NCBI GenBank assembly: GCA_963855995.1
Contig: OY979717.1
Coordinates: 24,874,746-24,938,745 of the forward strand
DNA from: Muricea muricata
Taxonomy: Eukaryota; Cnidaria; Anthozoa; Malacalcyonacea; Plexauridae
Length of the DNA: 64,000 bases
Direction of reading: 5' to 3'
The number at the start of each line of letters is the position of its first letter. Within the stretch, counting starts at the first letter, position 1. A program made the translations under genes and the position numbers. This document shows positions 1 to 11,998 of this stretch, one piece after another. Below the pieces are notes generated by a model. The model did not search any database. It was not told where the DNA came from and saw only the letters and a program-made list of their open reading frames with translations.

Positions 1-316
1 GTTAACGAGAGTTATTAAATTATCAAAAGTGATAGAAGAAGAAGCGTGCAACTACGACTTTGGCCCTCCTTAAATTTTTTTATAAGATATTTAAAAATTA
101 CAAATCACCGTTTTGTAATGATGTAATGATCCCATGCACCGGCTTGGCGACGCCACCGTTTAACACGAGAAAATGATATTCATGTCTTCATGCAAGCCTC
201 CGTGCAATGTCCTTTTTTATATAGGCAAGCCATATTCTTGAGAAAAACAAAGTAATTGGACACGGTGATGTTGAAATTATTCCAATTTGTGCAATTTTGG
301 ACTGACGACATTGTAA
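1..316. other. AT-rich non-coding stretch
   Basis: I see no coding exon, terminal repeat or RNA gene here. The short open frames have no recognisable motif. Confidence 0.5.
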
Positions 317-509
317 AGGCCTATCTACTCGATACGATTTGTCGCATACGATTCTTACTCTGGTATATGTGATCCAGTAAACAAGGGTAAAAAACCGTAA
401 GATTTCGAATTTCGCCATGAGCGAACGAGTAAAAATCTGGCATCAGCGCTCGTTTCCATACTCGAGAGTAAGAATTGTATGTGACAAATCGTATCGTGTA
501 GATAGGCCT
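317..509. mobile_element. Palindromic MITE, PIF/Harbinger-like
   Basis: The ends are inverted repeats of about 46 bp, starting AGGCCTATCTAC at 317 and ending with its complement at 509. The trinucleotide TAA flanks both sides (314-316 and 510-512), the 3-bp target duplication expected of PIF/Harbinger transposons. There is no coding capacity. The AGGCCT start is shared with the element at 6934-7157. Confidence 0.7.
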
Positions 510-591
510 TAAAGTAGTTAAAGAATTTTAAATTCAGGGTAAAAAATGACTCTGCATGTTCTAGAATATGATTATGACAAAAATACGATTT

Positions 592-1140
592 GTCCGGACG
601 GTTATAAGCATTGTGAAGCATAACTAAAGGATAGGTCGAAACATGCTAAAAACAGCAGCAGTTAGAAACAGCTCAAGCAGTTTTCGTCACAAAAATAAAT
701 TATCAGTTTAAATTGAAAAAGTGGTGTTGTTTTGGGAAAAACGTCAAGCGTAAAAGTGTTATAGAGTTATAAGGTTCCCAAAGCGATACAACACGCATAA
801 GCATGACATGTCCCAGCTGAGATCAGCTGTTATTTTAAATTAAGTATATAGTGATGTGTTTTATATACGTTAATATCATATATTCAGTTAAAGCTATAAG
901 ACTTTATATAATCATACGGGTTCATACTATGACGCACGCTATGACGTCATCTGTGATCTATTACAGTACAGACGCACGCAAAAATGAAACCTATTTGTTA
1001 AATATAATTTGGAAGCAGCAGATCGCGTGAAAAGACTGAAAGACTATCAAAACAAGCAACTCATTCAAAGGTATAGAAAGATGTAACTTCTCAGATTTAA
1101 CTTGTTTACAATCAGAAGCTATAGAATATTTTCCGTGTAT
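592..1140 (+). repeat. Direct repeat, copy 1
   Basis: This segment aligns in order with 1826-2269, from the GTCCGGAC box through GAAACATGCTAAAAACAGC and CAGCTGAGATCAGCTGT to CTCAGATTTAACTTGTT. Copy 1 carries roughly 100 extra bases at about 907-1005. No protein coding is evident. It is an old dispersed or tandem repeat of unknown family. Confidence 0.7.
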
Positions 1141-1825
1141 ACGAGTCTAGTGATTAATTTTATGGTGAGAATGATACAACTCTAAGAGAGAGCGATATTG
1201 TGAACTATGTAAACTCACAAAAAAAGATCATCTCAGACACAGTGGAAACCGCAAAACTCAAAGTTCTAAATGTTTTTAAGGTTTATATTTATATGGGTTT
1301 TTTTTTAAATTTTAACACTTTGGCAGGCTGTTTGGGTTTGACCAGCCTACACATTATCAACTTTATATTAAAGAAAATGCAGATGATTCAACTAGATGCC
1401 CGTGATAAAATTAAATTTCATGGACAACTTGCCGAATTCGGGACGTAATTATATATACTATCGTAGGAAATTTTCTTCCATTAAAAAAGATTATAGTATA
1501 CGTATAGGACTACAATCACCGTTCGTTCCGACACCATTATTATTTTCTAAAGTTTCTGTATGAGAAGAAATCGTCCATCGTAGCTCAGTTACCAACATGC
1601 AGTGACCAAATTGCATGGTTGACCTATACTAAGCTCAAAGTGGAATGCAAACTCCGCTCTTTTCTCTTATTAACGTGTTCCGATCACAATTGTGATATAA
1701 TATGCGAGCCATTCATTTCTCGCTATAAATAAATGTAACTACTTGTTTATCTTGTTCTCTGTATAGCAGTATGCAAAATGTATGTTTGCATTGCTGAATG
1801 CACACAAAGGAAGCATAGAATAATT

Positions 1826-2269
1826 CGTCCGGACTGTTAAGTATTGTCAAGCATAACTAGAGGATATGTCGAAACATGCTAAAAACAGCGTGCAGTTAGA
1901 AACAGCTGAAGCAGTTTTAGTCTCAAAAATAAATTTACGAATTAAATTGAAAAAGTGGTGTTGTTTTAGACAAAAAACACCTAGCGTTAAAGGTTATAGA
2001 GTTAAGCCTTCCGAAGCGATATAACACGGATATGCCTGAAATTTTGCAGCTGAGATCAGCTGTTGTTTTGAAATTAAGTATAGTGATGTGTTTTTACTTT
2101 AATATCATATATTTAGTGAAAGCTATATAGCTAAGTTGCCGAAACAACAGATCGCGTGAAAAGACTGAAAGGCTATCAACAAAAGCAACTCATTCAAAGG
2201 TACAGAAAGATGTAACCTCTCAGATTTAACTTGTTCACAATCAGAAGCTAAAGAATATTTTCTGTGTAT
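1826..2269 (+). repeat. Direct repeat, copy 2
   Basis: Diverged second copy of 592-1140 in the same orientation, lacking the roughly 100-bp insert. The palindromic CAGCTGAGATCAGCTG box is kept in both copies. Confidence 0.7.
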
Positions 2270-2339
2270 CATATCATATGCCAACCACTTAAATTCATCA
2301 TGTATCGATGCCTCGATGTAAACTGAAAATACGGCTAAA

Positions 2340-2520
2340 ACAGTATCCCATGCATTAGTATTTTGTAAGGTTATTTAAATTACTTCTTGGAATGACAGCT
2401 ACGAGCTCATCTTCCATTCATAGTTTCTAAACCTGAACTACAATTTATTCAACATGCTTAAGTACATCATTATTATAGTTTTATTCGACCATTTCAGATA
2501 TATTTGGCAGGAAATTTTCT
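2340..2520 (+). repeat. Partial copy of the 3-kb duplication unit
   Basis: This block, with CTTCCATTCATAGTTTC and the following AACATGCTTAAGTACATCA, recurs at 7325-7500 and in weaker form at 4310-4430. It is therefore a third, truncated copy of the unit duplicated at 2600-4960 and 5520-8045. A CAGTGG-type transposon end follows at 2532 without a matching partner. Confidence 0.6.
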
Positions 2521-2599
2521 TCGGGTAGAGCAGTGGCGTAGGAACCAGGGGGGCACGCCCCCCCAATAATAAAAATGTAGGGACCGGGTTATATAATAT

Positions 2600-4960
2600 A
2601 TATAGACCTCTCACCTCATGGTGCTGGGTTGTGCCCCCACAATAACTTGTATTTGGCTTTGCATAGGCTGTGTTGAATTTGGTTACTTCAGTATATTGTC
2701 ACAACAGTATTCGAAAGTTTTATTACAATTTAAAAAACCACTTTTCTCTAGTGGGATGAAATGTGAAACGTCAATAAGTTTTGCGTCTATATTTACAGCG
2801 CGTCGAGGCACGTACGGCGAAGTTCAAAGCGGGTGGCTGTAAAATTATTTGTGGAATAATTTTTCATCTATTGAAGAAAAACATTTACATAGTAAGATTT
2901 TACATCACTAGGAATTGTGTAGACAAGCATGAACAGAAATTATAATGCAAAAAGTTGATTACAAAATATTAATAAATGACCTAATGCTGAAGAACGATCC
3001 ATCAATTGGGTAGCATTTTTTCCAACCATGTATCGCGTCCATCGCATCTAGATATGAACCGTTTCATTTTGAAAAGCCATCGGGCTTTGATCGGTATGAT
3101 ACCATAATTATTTACTGCAATTTTTTAATTGCAGTTCACCTGTTCCTCTGCTATGTTTTTGCCTTCGGGTGAATAGTTATGTCGTTGGCGTTTGTGTCTG
3201 ATTATAAAATTGCTTTATTTAAAGCTTCCTAGTTTATAAAATTGGTTTATTTAAAGCTTCCTGTTTTACTCAACTAAACAGCAAAGGAATATCAGATGAT
3301 GTTCTTTAAAAGCTTAGCTAGTTGCGCTCGTGTAGCCAGTTCAAAAATTTGTCGCCGTAGCCTTATTATAACATAGTCAGCAACGTTAGGTTTTTTATAT
3401 GACGCGCAAGAATCATAGTAAAGTAGAACTCGTGCAAATGTTCGTCAGAGGATTCTATTACTCAGGACCGTCTACAAATTGTATCGACATTTTGAGCAAT
3501 GGGGAAAATTGAAAATCTACTGCATGAAAATGTCTTCATTATCAAAGAATCTGCATATAGATGTTGCATTTTCTTTTCTACATAGTATTTTCCGGACATT
3601 TTATATAGTGTGGCAATATAAAATTGAGGGCGAAGCAAGAGCATTAACTGCATGGGAGAGTGGAATATTCATATATTCAGGTTCTGCCTGGTTAATTTCT
3701 TTTAAAATAGAAAACAGGCTGATTTCAAAGAAATTAGAACACGAACATATAAATAACACCGCTACCCCTCATTAACGCTCGTGGTCAATCCCAGGATGGA
3801 ACTAAGTGTTATGGAAAATCAAAAATCATCATACTTCCAATAAAGGCCCACACATTTTTTCACTATGGATTTTCAAGCTCTTCTCCAGTCCAGTGCAATG
3901 GAACATGATTTGTGCTGAGTAGGGACGTAGCCATGGGGGGCTCCCCTTTTGTTCATGTCGTGGGTTCCTTCATAGATAGATAGGCAAGCTATTTTTAACT
4001 CATAGGCAAGCTATTTTTTGGATTCCTCTGCTATCATAATTGTTAGTTTTCACATGCAGTGCTCCCCACTTTGAAAGTTCTGGCTACGTCCCTGGTTTTG
4101 AATTCCATTTTCAGTCCCTGACGCACTGCGGTTTGTCTCTGCTAAAGCATATATCTTGTTTCATGATCATTTATCATCATTTCGATCGTATTTAATAGAT
4201 TTTCCCTTTAATTAACTAAAAACTAAAAATTATCATCAAGATTATCTTTAAAGATCGCATTGACGGTTCGTAAAGTTATAGTAAAGTTCTTAGAGTTGTT
4301 CCATCAGTGAGTTTCATCTCAAATAACGTATGTAATTACTACGAGCTGTACTTCCAGTCATAGTTTCTATGAGGAAAAAACCCCACCTATACTTAAAGCT
4401 TAACAGTTTAAGATGTTTCAATTAATGCGGAATTGCACGTAACAAAATGTATAAAACATGTATAAAACTGTATAAAACATGTATAAAACTGTATAAAACA
4501 TGTATAAAATGTATGACCTGGGTTATGAAATTGAAATGGCATATAGTTTGCTTTGAGGAGCACGGCATTCTTTCAAATGTACATGTTTGTCCCTTCTTGG
4601 TTGACCCTCATGAAAACAGCTCTATCTACAAAGGAGGAAAGCTACTGTAACATTTCATGTAGACATCTATGATCAGGCCAATGTGATGAAATTCTTTTTA
4701 CAGAGATAGAAGTACTTTAATTCTCACTGAGCAATCAACGCAGTTGTAGCTTTCTTTCATCATTAATTACCCAATTGCTTTTGAAATGGCAGTACATGAT
4801 ATCATGAACGACTAGCTTAATTAATTTTTCACATTTCGTGGGCATACAATACTTCATACACGAACCAATATTATTCAGTCGTTTTTCTAAGATATAGTTT
4901 AACATATAGAGCAATCTCTGCTTGTATCCAGAAACAGACATGTGAAAGTCTTATGTTCAG
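2600..4960 (+). repeat. Old tandem duplication, copy 1
   Basis: Three anchors appear in the same order as in copy 2: 2637-2900 matches 5523-5900, 3290-3660 matches 6250-6590, and 4440-4920 matches 7555-8045. Short exact words such as TAGTTTGCTTTGA and ACATGTTTGTCC versus ACAAGCTTGTCC show the relation despite many indels. The open frames inside are short and not shared between copies, so I read it as non-coding DNA upstream of the YWTD gene. A decayed gene cannot be excluded. Confidence 0.65.
3919..4094. mobile_element. Small MITE with 13-bp inverted ends
   Basis: AGGGACGTAGCCA at 3919 is repeated as its reverse complement near 4082-4094. The interval is about 175 bp and non-coding. It lies inside duplication copy 1 and is not seen in copy 2, so it inserted after the duplication. 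I could not settle a target duplication. Confidence 0.5.
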
Positions 4961-6784
4961 CCTTACTTGAAGTGTAACTGGACAATATAAAATATCCTAG
5001 CCCGTAACTAGGATTTGAGATTTAGCGAGTCGAGTGGTAAAGTTGATTTTTTAAACACAGTATTTTGAAGACAACAATATAAACCTTATAAGCATTAACA
5101 CACGGAGACGAGGCATAGTTTGCATGCAGATGTTTTAAGACTCACTGAATTACATTTTCTTAGCCAATACGCTTTCTTATAATGACGCCAAATGCAGAAA
5201 AATTAATTGTCACATAAAATCTGATTGGTTTTACATTTTTTCTAAACCACTAAAATTTCCGCATGCATTGGCGTCATGAAAAAGTTTATTAAAAAACCAC
5301 AACGACGTTTTCAGCCTGAAATGCGTCTTGGTTGACATCTACATGAATAATTAAATATGCTGTGGCAGGTGTGACATTTTGAGGGTCTTATTATTTTACA
5401 TTTTCTTAGGTATAACAAATCCACCCAAGTTCTTTCGGGGGTTTTTCCACGTAGAAATAATTTAGAATAATTTTGAGATAATAAAGTTATAATTTTCGCA
5501 TATATATTTCCGCCTTAACTTCTGGGAACAAAACTTTGTATTTGGTTTTGCATGGCCTCTGTTTAAAAACCACTTTTCGTTTGGGCTGAAATGTCAACCG
5601 CTCTAATTTCTGTTAAAAAACTTCGCATTTCGCTTTTCACGAGCTGTACGTGTTGAATTTAGTTACTTATATAGTAATTAAGTATATTGTTATATTTTCA
5701 TAACAGCATTCGAAATTTTTATTAAATTTTAAAAACAACTTCTCTCCGTTGAACTGAAATGTCAAGCAAATATCAATGAGATTTGCCGCTATATTTAAAA
5801 CGCGTCTGGACGCGTACATCGAAGTTCAAAGTTATTTGTGGAAGAATTTTTCATGTACTGAGGGGAAAGATTTACACGTAAGGATTTTATATCACTAGGA
5901 ATTACATAGAAAGCATTAACCAAAAACTAATATTATGCATTTAAGTAATATCAATGAAAGGTAAGTAGTCTCATGCTGGAGATCGACCCATCTATCGCGT
6001 AGCAATTTTCTCAAACATCAGATCTAAACGCGTCGTACATATCCGAGTATGGACTGTACTTTTCATCATGTTTATGTTGAAAACTGTGGAGTGTTGATTA
6101 CTGCAATTTTAGAAAAGTTGGGTGCAGCGTTTCCAGGAATTTTCACACCTGTTCCTCTAGTGTATTTTTGTCTTGCCATGTTCGTTGGCGTTCGTGTCCG
6201 GTTTGTAAATTTGGTATATTAAGGAAAGCTTCTTATTTCACTCAGCTAAACAGCAAAGGTTTATTAGATATTATTGTTAAAAACGTTTACCCGTAGCTTA
6301 TCGAAACGTGGCTTATGATGTTACGTTTTCATATGACGCACAAGAATATAGTTAAGTAGAAATACGTGCAATTGCATGTTGGCCAGGGGATATTACTTAG
6401 GACTGCGTTTACAAATATATCGACTTTTGACAACAGAAAGAAATAAAATCTTCGGTATGGAAATTTTTTGAAAATGTCTTCAATATCAAGTAATCTGTGT
6501 GAATAATGTATGCATTTTCCTTGCCCCATAGTATTTTCTAGACGTTTTCCATAGTACAGCATTATACAATCAGGGGGGAAGCTTGAGCGTTAATTGAGAA
6601 GTGGGGGTCTGTATTATATAGTATATTCACGTTCTGCCCGAGCCAAGCTAGATCGTTAATGGGGGGGGGGGTATATTCATATAAATTATTTGCGTTCTGC
6701 CTGATTAATGTCCATTAAAATAAACCTTATTACAAAAGAACATAATAGACTAATGCGCTGAATTTTTGCCACTAACATAAAGGT

Positions 6785-7320
6785 AAGGCCACCCTGGTAG
6801 AAGGGTTATCCTAGCAAACGGGTCAGAAAAAAGCGAGTGTTGGCATGGAATAGGGTAACCCTGCTGCTTGGGCTGTGTTGTCTGGTAGTGTCACGCGTTG
6901 ACATGGTTCATGTAAACAAAAAGATGGCTCTAAAGGCCTGCTCAAACGGATGCAACATTGTTGGACTAACAACACGCAACAATGTTGAAGCACGTTAATA
7001 AAGCGCTTGCTTAGCGCATTGCTTGACATTCCAAGGCAATCTATTGTTGTTGAGAACTTTTACCTTAAAATAACTGAGACTGATAGAGCACAAAGCACTA
7101 TTTGAAAAGTGTTGGATGATGTTGGTCCAACAATGTTGCATCCGTTTGAACAGGCCCTAATGTTTGGGTAACCCTTTCTATTTGATAGGGTAACCCTACC
7201 GCCAGGGTAACTTTAGCACGCATGTAAACGCTTCCTGTAAAACATATTGTAGTAGGGTAACTCGCTTGTTAGGGTAACCCTTCCGCTAGGATCCCCCTAC
7301 CTCCATGTAAACAGACCCTA
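6785..7320. mobile_element. Outer MITE-like repeat with GGGTAACCC motifs
   Basis: The segment begins with AGGGTTATCCTAGC-type sequence and ends with the inverse, CGCTAGGATCCCCC, and it contains several AGGGTAACCC palindromes. It surrounds the younger MITE at 6934-7157. It is non-coding. The exact ends and target duplication are unclear. Confidence 0.45.
6934..7157. mobile_element. Inner MITE, PIF/Harbinger-like, TAA target duplication
   Basis: The left end AGGCCTGCTCAAACGGATGC is mirrored at the right end (GCATCCGTTTGAACAGGCCC), giving inverted repeats of about 33 bp. TAA flanks both sides at 6931-6933 and 7158-7160. It sits inside another repeat, so it is the younger of the two insertions. 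Confidence 0.75.
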
Positions 7321-8045
7321 AAAGTTTGTAAGGTTATTTTTAGTTACAATAGTTGCAGTGAGTTTTATTTCAAATAACGTCTCGGAATGACAGCTACGGG
7401 ATTATCTTCCATTCATAGTTTCCATACCTGAACTACAATTTATTTAACATGCTTAAGTACATCACTATTATAGTTTTATTCCACCATTTCAGACATACTT
7501 GGTAGGAAGATGCTTGCGTAATTACATGCAGCCTTCAGATGCAAAAAAATCGCTCAAAAATGTATAAAACCTGCAGTTCTGGGTTATGAAGTGAAGGGCA
7601 TGTAGTTTGCTTTGATGAACACGACAATCGAAATTAAATTGTTTCAAATGTACAAGCTTGTCCGACCCTTCACGGTTGACTCGTGATGGAAACAGCTAGC
7701 GCTCTATATATACAAGAAAGAAAATCCCATACTTTAGCAATTCATGCAGGCATACATGATATAGGCCAAAATGATGAGATTGCTTTAGTAGAACTACCAG
7801 TATTTTAGTTCTCAGCAATCGATCAACACATGCAGTTGTAGCATTTTTTTCCTAATCATTCAGTCACTTTTGAAACCATATTAAAAAGAGATACGACCAA
7901 ACTCGCGCAGTGGCGACTATAGTGGCAGGTGTGATATATAATAAGCGACTTAATTATTTTTTTCACATTCCTTACATAAAAATTCATGTGCACTATTATT
8001 ATTCACTCGTTTTTCCAAGAAATTATTTAACTTATATATTGAATG

Positions 8046-8991
8046 ACCTCATGTAGGCGAAGCGTGCATTGTTTTTAAAATCTTTACCCTCCCGTCAGCA
8101 TGTTTTTATGCCCGCTTTGGCCGCCATACTTTAGCTCCAAATCATGCCCACACTCTTGGTATATTAAAACATTGTGAAAGACATCAATAGCTCATGAACA
8201 AAACACATCGGAAGAAATACATATTTAACCAATATAAATCTGCAAATGGGATAAAGATTTGCTTTGATTTACTTAAAATTAAGTTTGATTTTCTAACAAA
8301 ATATCGTTTATTTTTTGAGATTATGAAAGAATACCAACGAAATTTTTCGTCCGAACATTTCACGAGTACGATAAATGATTCACATCCGATCATATGCCTG
8401 ATTTACAACTACTTGCCTTCAGCCGGCGTGTGTAAATCAGATAATCATGGGCTACTCGTGCTTTAACAATTACATATAAATATTTTGTTTTTTATATTTG
8501 TTTAGTCAAATTGATTAATATATTTAAAAATCTGTGGCAGCACTTATAACGTTTGTAGGCCGCTTTAAAATGAGTAGAGAACCCCTGACTTACAACTTTT
8601 ATGATAGAGGTCTGGGTACTAAGTGTGCTGATACCGTAAACGGTTGCTTGATGTGTTGAACTGTATGGGTTCAAATTGAGGAGACGTATTTTCTAGAAGA
8701 TTGACTCAATTATGTAACAGTGGAAAGATGTAACATTGGATTAGATTTTCCAGTACATACTAGTCTAGGCAGAGTGGGGGCATCGGATTTACTAGGTGGG
8801 AAATTTAGAAAATATCGTTTGAAAATATACTTATCGCGTTATTCGTGTCTTGAACCTAACTATAAAGGAAACACTCTGATTCATACTTCCAACAAAAAGT
8901 GTTGGACTGTTTCGTTAAAATCTGATTGCAAACTTGTTACTCTCGCTCTTTTGACAGTGGAACATACACATTTTTACTCGTATTTTTGCAG
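8046..8991. other. Upstream region of the YWTD gene
   Basis: No recognised gene. Open frames at 8194-8466 (+) and 8720-8995 (+) show no family motif. The stretch ends in a pyrimidine-rich TTTTTGCAG just before the first coding exon, so at least its 3' end is probably intron behind an untranslated first exon that I cannot place. Confidence 0.45.
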
Positions 8992-9283
8992 ATGATGTTC
9001 ACTTTCAAACACGCCGGTAAACACGAAACAAAAAGATTGGCTTTCATTTCAACAAAGATCGCTCTTCTTATCTTGATATATATTGGTGCAAGTCAAGTTG
9101 TTTGTGATCAAGAAATCTCTTTCTGCGACACGAATTTCAAGGAATTGAAAAACGACGTGGAAGTCTGGAATAAAAAATGTTGGAACAATGAAGACCAAGG
9201 GAAGGGAACACTGTATTGCAAAGCAGAGAAAGAATACAATCAAGAGAGGATGAAAATGCATGTTGAGATGTGCTTTTATTCAG
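8992..9283 (+). CDS. YWTD-propeller secreted/receptor protein, exon 1
   Basis: Codes for residues 1-97 plus the first base of codon 98. The start is the first of two adjacent ATGs, directly after a TTTTTGCAG acceptor, so a non-coding exon probably lies upstream. Residues 1-38 form a signal peptide: a basic start (KHETKR) followed by the hydrophobic run IALLILIYIGAS. After it comes a module of about 60 residues with four cysteines (45, 63, 76, 94) that I do not recognise. The exon ends CAG|GTCAGA (donor at 9284) in phase 1, which matches the acceptor at 14419. If unspliced, the frame runs only to 9381. The protein should enter the secretory pathway. Confidence 0.75.
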
Positions 9284-9789
9284 GTCAGAGATTCATTATG
9301 GGAAGAAAATTGGGGGTTAAGGGTTTTTATCACTCACTTTGTTTTATCAGGTTTAATGACGATCTGTTCAATCGTAGTTAATATGTTGATCCAAAGTCAT
9401 TAAATATTGTTTGGCGCAACATACATGTTTGCCTTGTTTGTAGAATGTGTTGAATGATGTGCAGTCGAGTTAGAACAAACTTCATTGTATGCTAGCCATT
9501 CCCACATTTTTTGTTGTAGCATATTTTGACTCATAAATTAATGGTTTCTGTGGATGGGGGTATTGCTAAAACAGTACTGCCCGGGATTGAGGACATGAGT
9601 TGTTTTGCTAATTTATACAAGGAAGTTCACCATGTGTTTTTTGAAAATTTATTAGCGTGACGTCTATAAATGAAGTTCTTTAGGCATTATGTTACTAAAA
9701 ATGTAAACAAATATGGCATTAAAGTTCATTAGTGTTCTGTACAGAAAGAAACAATACGGACAGTCATGTTTTCTGGCGTTATAGCTTGA

Positions 9790-10530
9790 CCAAATCCCTT
9801 TTTAAAAGCAAACGAATATTTCTGTGGTTTCAGTTTCACATTTGCTGTGCGTAGACGAGCAAAGACTCCTGAAAGGGTTTTAAATGCGTTTTAGAAGTAG
9901 AGGAAAAGACAATTGTATCGTTGAGATATAATAGGCAACTTCAGCATTCCAGACAATGAATAGCAGCTTGCATTAATCTCTGAAAAGTGAAAGGCGCATT
10001 ACAAAAACCAAATGGCACCACAATCATGAGTGACAAATGTTGTTATTGCTTTTGAGTGGTCATTCACTATTCATCGAGGGTCCAATATGGAGTTGTAGTA
10101 AGTTCCATGCAAGAAATCAAGGATGTCTTGTACCCGAGTAAGTCGACAAGGAGAATCACGACGAGTGACCTTTTTCAGATCGAGATAATGGACGCAAGAA
10201 CGGTCAGTGCCGCCCTTTTTCGTCACGAGAACAACATGGGCAGCCCATGGACTGAGCGATGGTTGTATGACAGGTTAAATGTTGAAGCAACGTTTCTACG
10301 TGCATGGGTATCAGTTTTTACGGACCAAAGGAGGAACATGGCACTGAGGCTTCCTAATTGGACGTTCATTGCCTGTATCATTGTGATGCTGAACTAAAGC
10401 TTTATGACCCAATTCTTGGTCGTTCACAGCAAATACGCCACGGTTTACTTGAAGGAGCGGAGTTAGATACTGGCCTTCATTTTTATCAGTGTCACAGAGA
10501 TCGACAAAAAGTAGTCAGACTGGGATGCGT
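9790..10530 (-). pseudogene. Gypsy-type reverse transcriptase remnant
   Basis: Read on the minus strand across two or three frames, the segment shows the usual Gypsy RT order: an N-terminal stretch (GHKALVQHHNDTGNERPIR), SPWA followed by VLVTKKGG, a degenerate DYRxLN region, FVTHDCGAIWF, CNAPFTFQRLM near 10000, and RLRTANVKLKPQKYSFA-like sequence near 9800. It has several stops and frameshifts, so it is dead. It lies in intron 1. The + frame at 10056-10397 is only its shadow. Confidence 0.65.
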
Positions 10531-10885
10531 TTAGCTTCCGTAGGTGCACAGTGTCAGTAACGGCAACTGTAAGTTATTGAGAGGCACTAAATTGATCCAA
10601 AGTGGTATGTCCATAAATGGTGACAGGATAAGCTGTAGGGTAGAAGTCGTGGTAAAAAAATGCTTCGGAAAAAAATCGACCAATTCATTTCCTCAAGTTT
10701 AGCACTCCTCTAATCATATGTAAAAGGTTCACAACTTTCTGTTTGTTGAAAAATCATAATGTCCACCAATAAGACATAGCATTTTGATTAGCCAATTAGC
10801 AAAAGGTTGTGAATCTTTCAGGAAACGTTTCGAAATTCTGAGAAATTGATCAGAACAAAAACTAAATTTGAGGAAATGAACTAAG

Positions 10886-11022
10886 AGCGTTTTATACGTG
10901 GCATTTAAGTCACGTCGAATGCAATTCAAACAATAGATAAGGAGATGGCTAACTTCATCTGTTGTTTGATCGTGAATTGCATTCGACGCGACTGAAATGT
11001 GCGAGGCTGTGAAACCAGGCCT
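10886..11022. mobile_element. Palindromic MITE, older copy
   Basis: Diverged sister of the near-perfect palindrome at 28549-28681. It shares GTCGAATGCAATTCAAACAA and the mirrored AATTGCATTCGACGCGACTG, and ends near CAGGCCT at 11022. The arms are no longer perfectly complementary. Confidence 0.7.
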
Positions 11023-11296
11023 TACTCAATTTATTTTGGAACACTTCTTTTGCCGCGACTGTAAGCAAGCGAAATAGGACAGAATTTTCGTCTGCTACTC
11101 TGACAAGAATGACTGCCTTGCAGAGGCCATAGCGTTCAGATAATCTAGCTTGCGCAGTGACTAAACCAGTCGTGTTATGGGATGAAACACCAGCGGATAT
11201 TACCCTAAGTTCATTTGAAATTACAGAATAGGGCGGTAGTACCCATGTAAGAGAGCACAAAGGAGAATTTGTTGAGGAAAAGAGGGTAGCTTATCC

Positions 11297-11479
11297 CAGT
11301 GGTGGCGCCAGAAATTTTCCAACGGAGGGGCTATGTTCCCCGACGAGGGCAGCTATATATTTTTTCATGGTTAGGGACGGTAGGCCAAATTTTTGTCAGT
11401 TTTCCCCCGACAAAATGTCTAAATTATCCCCGACGGGGGGGCTAGCACTCCCCCCAGCCCCCCTTTGGCGCCACCACTG
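11297..11479. mobile_element. hAT-type MITE with 8-bp target duplication
   Basis: The ends are perfect 14-bp inverted repeats, CAGTGGTGGCGCCA and its complement. The flanks are identical 8-mers, GCTTATCC, at 11289-11296 and 11480-11487. An 8-bp duplication with CAGTGG ends is the hallmark of hAT transposons. The 183-bp body has no coding capacity and must have been moved by a transposase supplied elsewhere. Confidence 0.85.
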
Positions 11480-11784
11480 GCTTATCCACTGCGGATGCGG
11501 GCAGATAAAGGTAACCAGTGTCTAATTTAACTGATAATGCGACAAAAAGTCAGCGCACAGTATGGTGTTGAGCATTATGATCAGAAATACTGCTGTGATG
11601 AGCTTGCAAACTTGCAGACCATGACCACATCTCGAATCACCCTAGTTCGACATTTCGTAGATAAAAATGTCATTCCTTGCGAAATAAGAAATTCACAACG
11701 CACTTTTGCAGCTTTCAAAAAAGTTTTCAGTTTTGCCCCCTCAGAGGCACCACTTCACCAAGTTAGTGGTTAAGCCACACCCTG

Positions 11785-11998
11785 ACCCACGCAGTACAGC
11801 ACTACTGGATTTCGAAAGCTCGTCAGTTTATCAAGAATATGGTATGTTGCTGCGTAACGTGTCGCAAAGGTAATAGAAAACCGTACAAGATGCCTGACCC
11901 ACCACCACTTCCCAACCTTTGACTGGTCGACTTGCACCCATTTTTTGTCACTGGAGTAGAGTTTACCGACGTAGTTTACGTGAAAACCTCGAAAGGAT
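11785..11998 (+). pseudogene. BEL/Pao integrase fragment
   Basis: On + the segment reads like the start of a BEL/Pao integrase: a YWIS-KARQFIKNM zinc-binding stretch with CVTC, then KPYKMPDPPPLPNL and, after one stop, VTGVEFTDVVYVK. The last part matches the first catalytic-Asp region of that family. Stops and truncation on both sides make it a relic. The frame at 11537-11773 just upstream is not recognisable. Confidence 0.6.

Larger units (their letters stand above)
5520..8045 (+). repeat. Old tandem duplication, copy 2
   Basis: Downstream copy of the unit at 2600-4960, in the same orientation and strongly diverged. It is enlarged by the nested MITEs at 6785-7320. No protein is shared by the two copies. 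Confidence 0.65.

Noticed and set aside
8720-8995. 91-aa frame directly before the YWTD exon
   Set aside because: It runs into a splice acceptor and has no motif; more likely 5' untranslated or intron sequence.
10056-10397. 113-aa plus-strand frame
   Set aside because: Lies over the minus-strand Gypsy RT remnant and shows no motif of its own.
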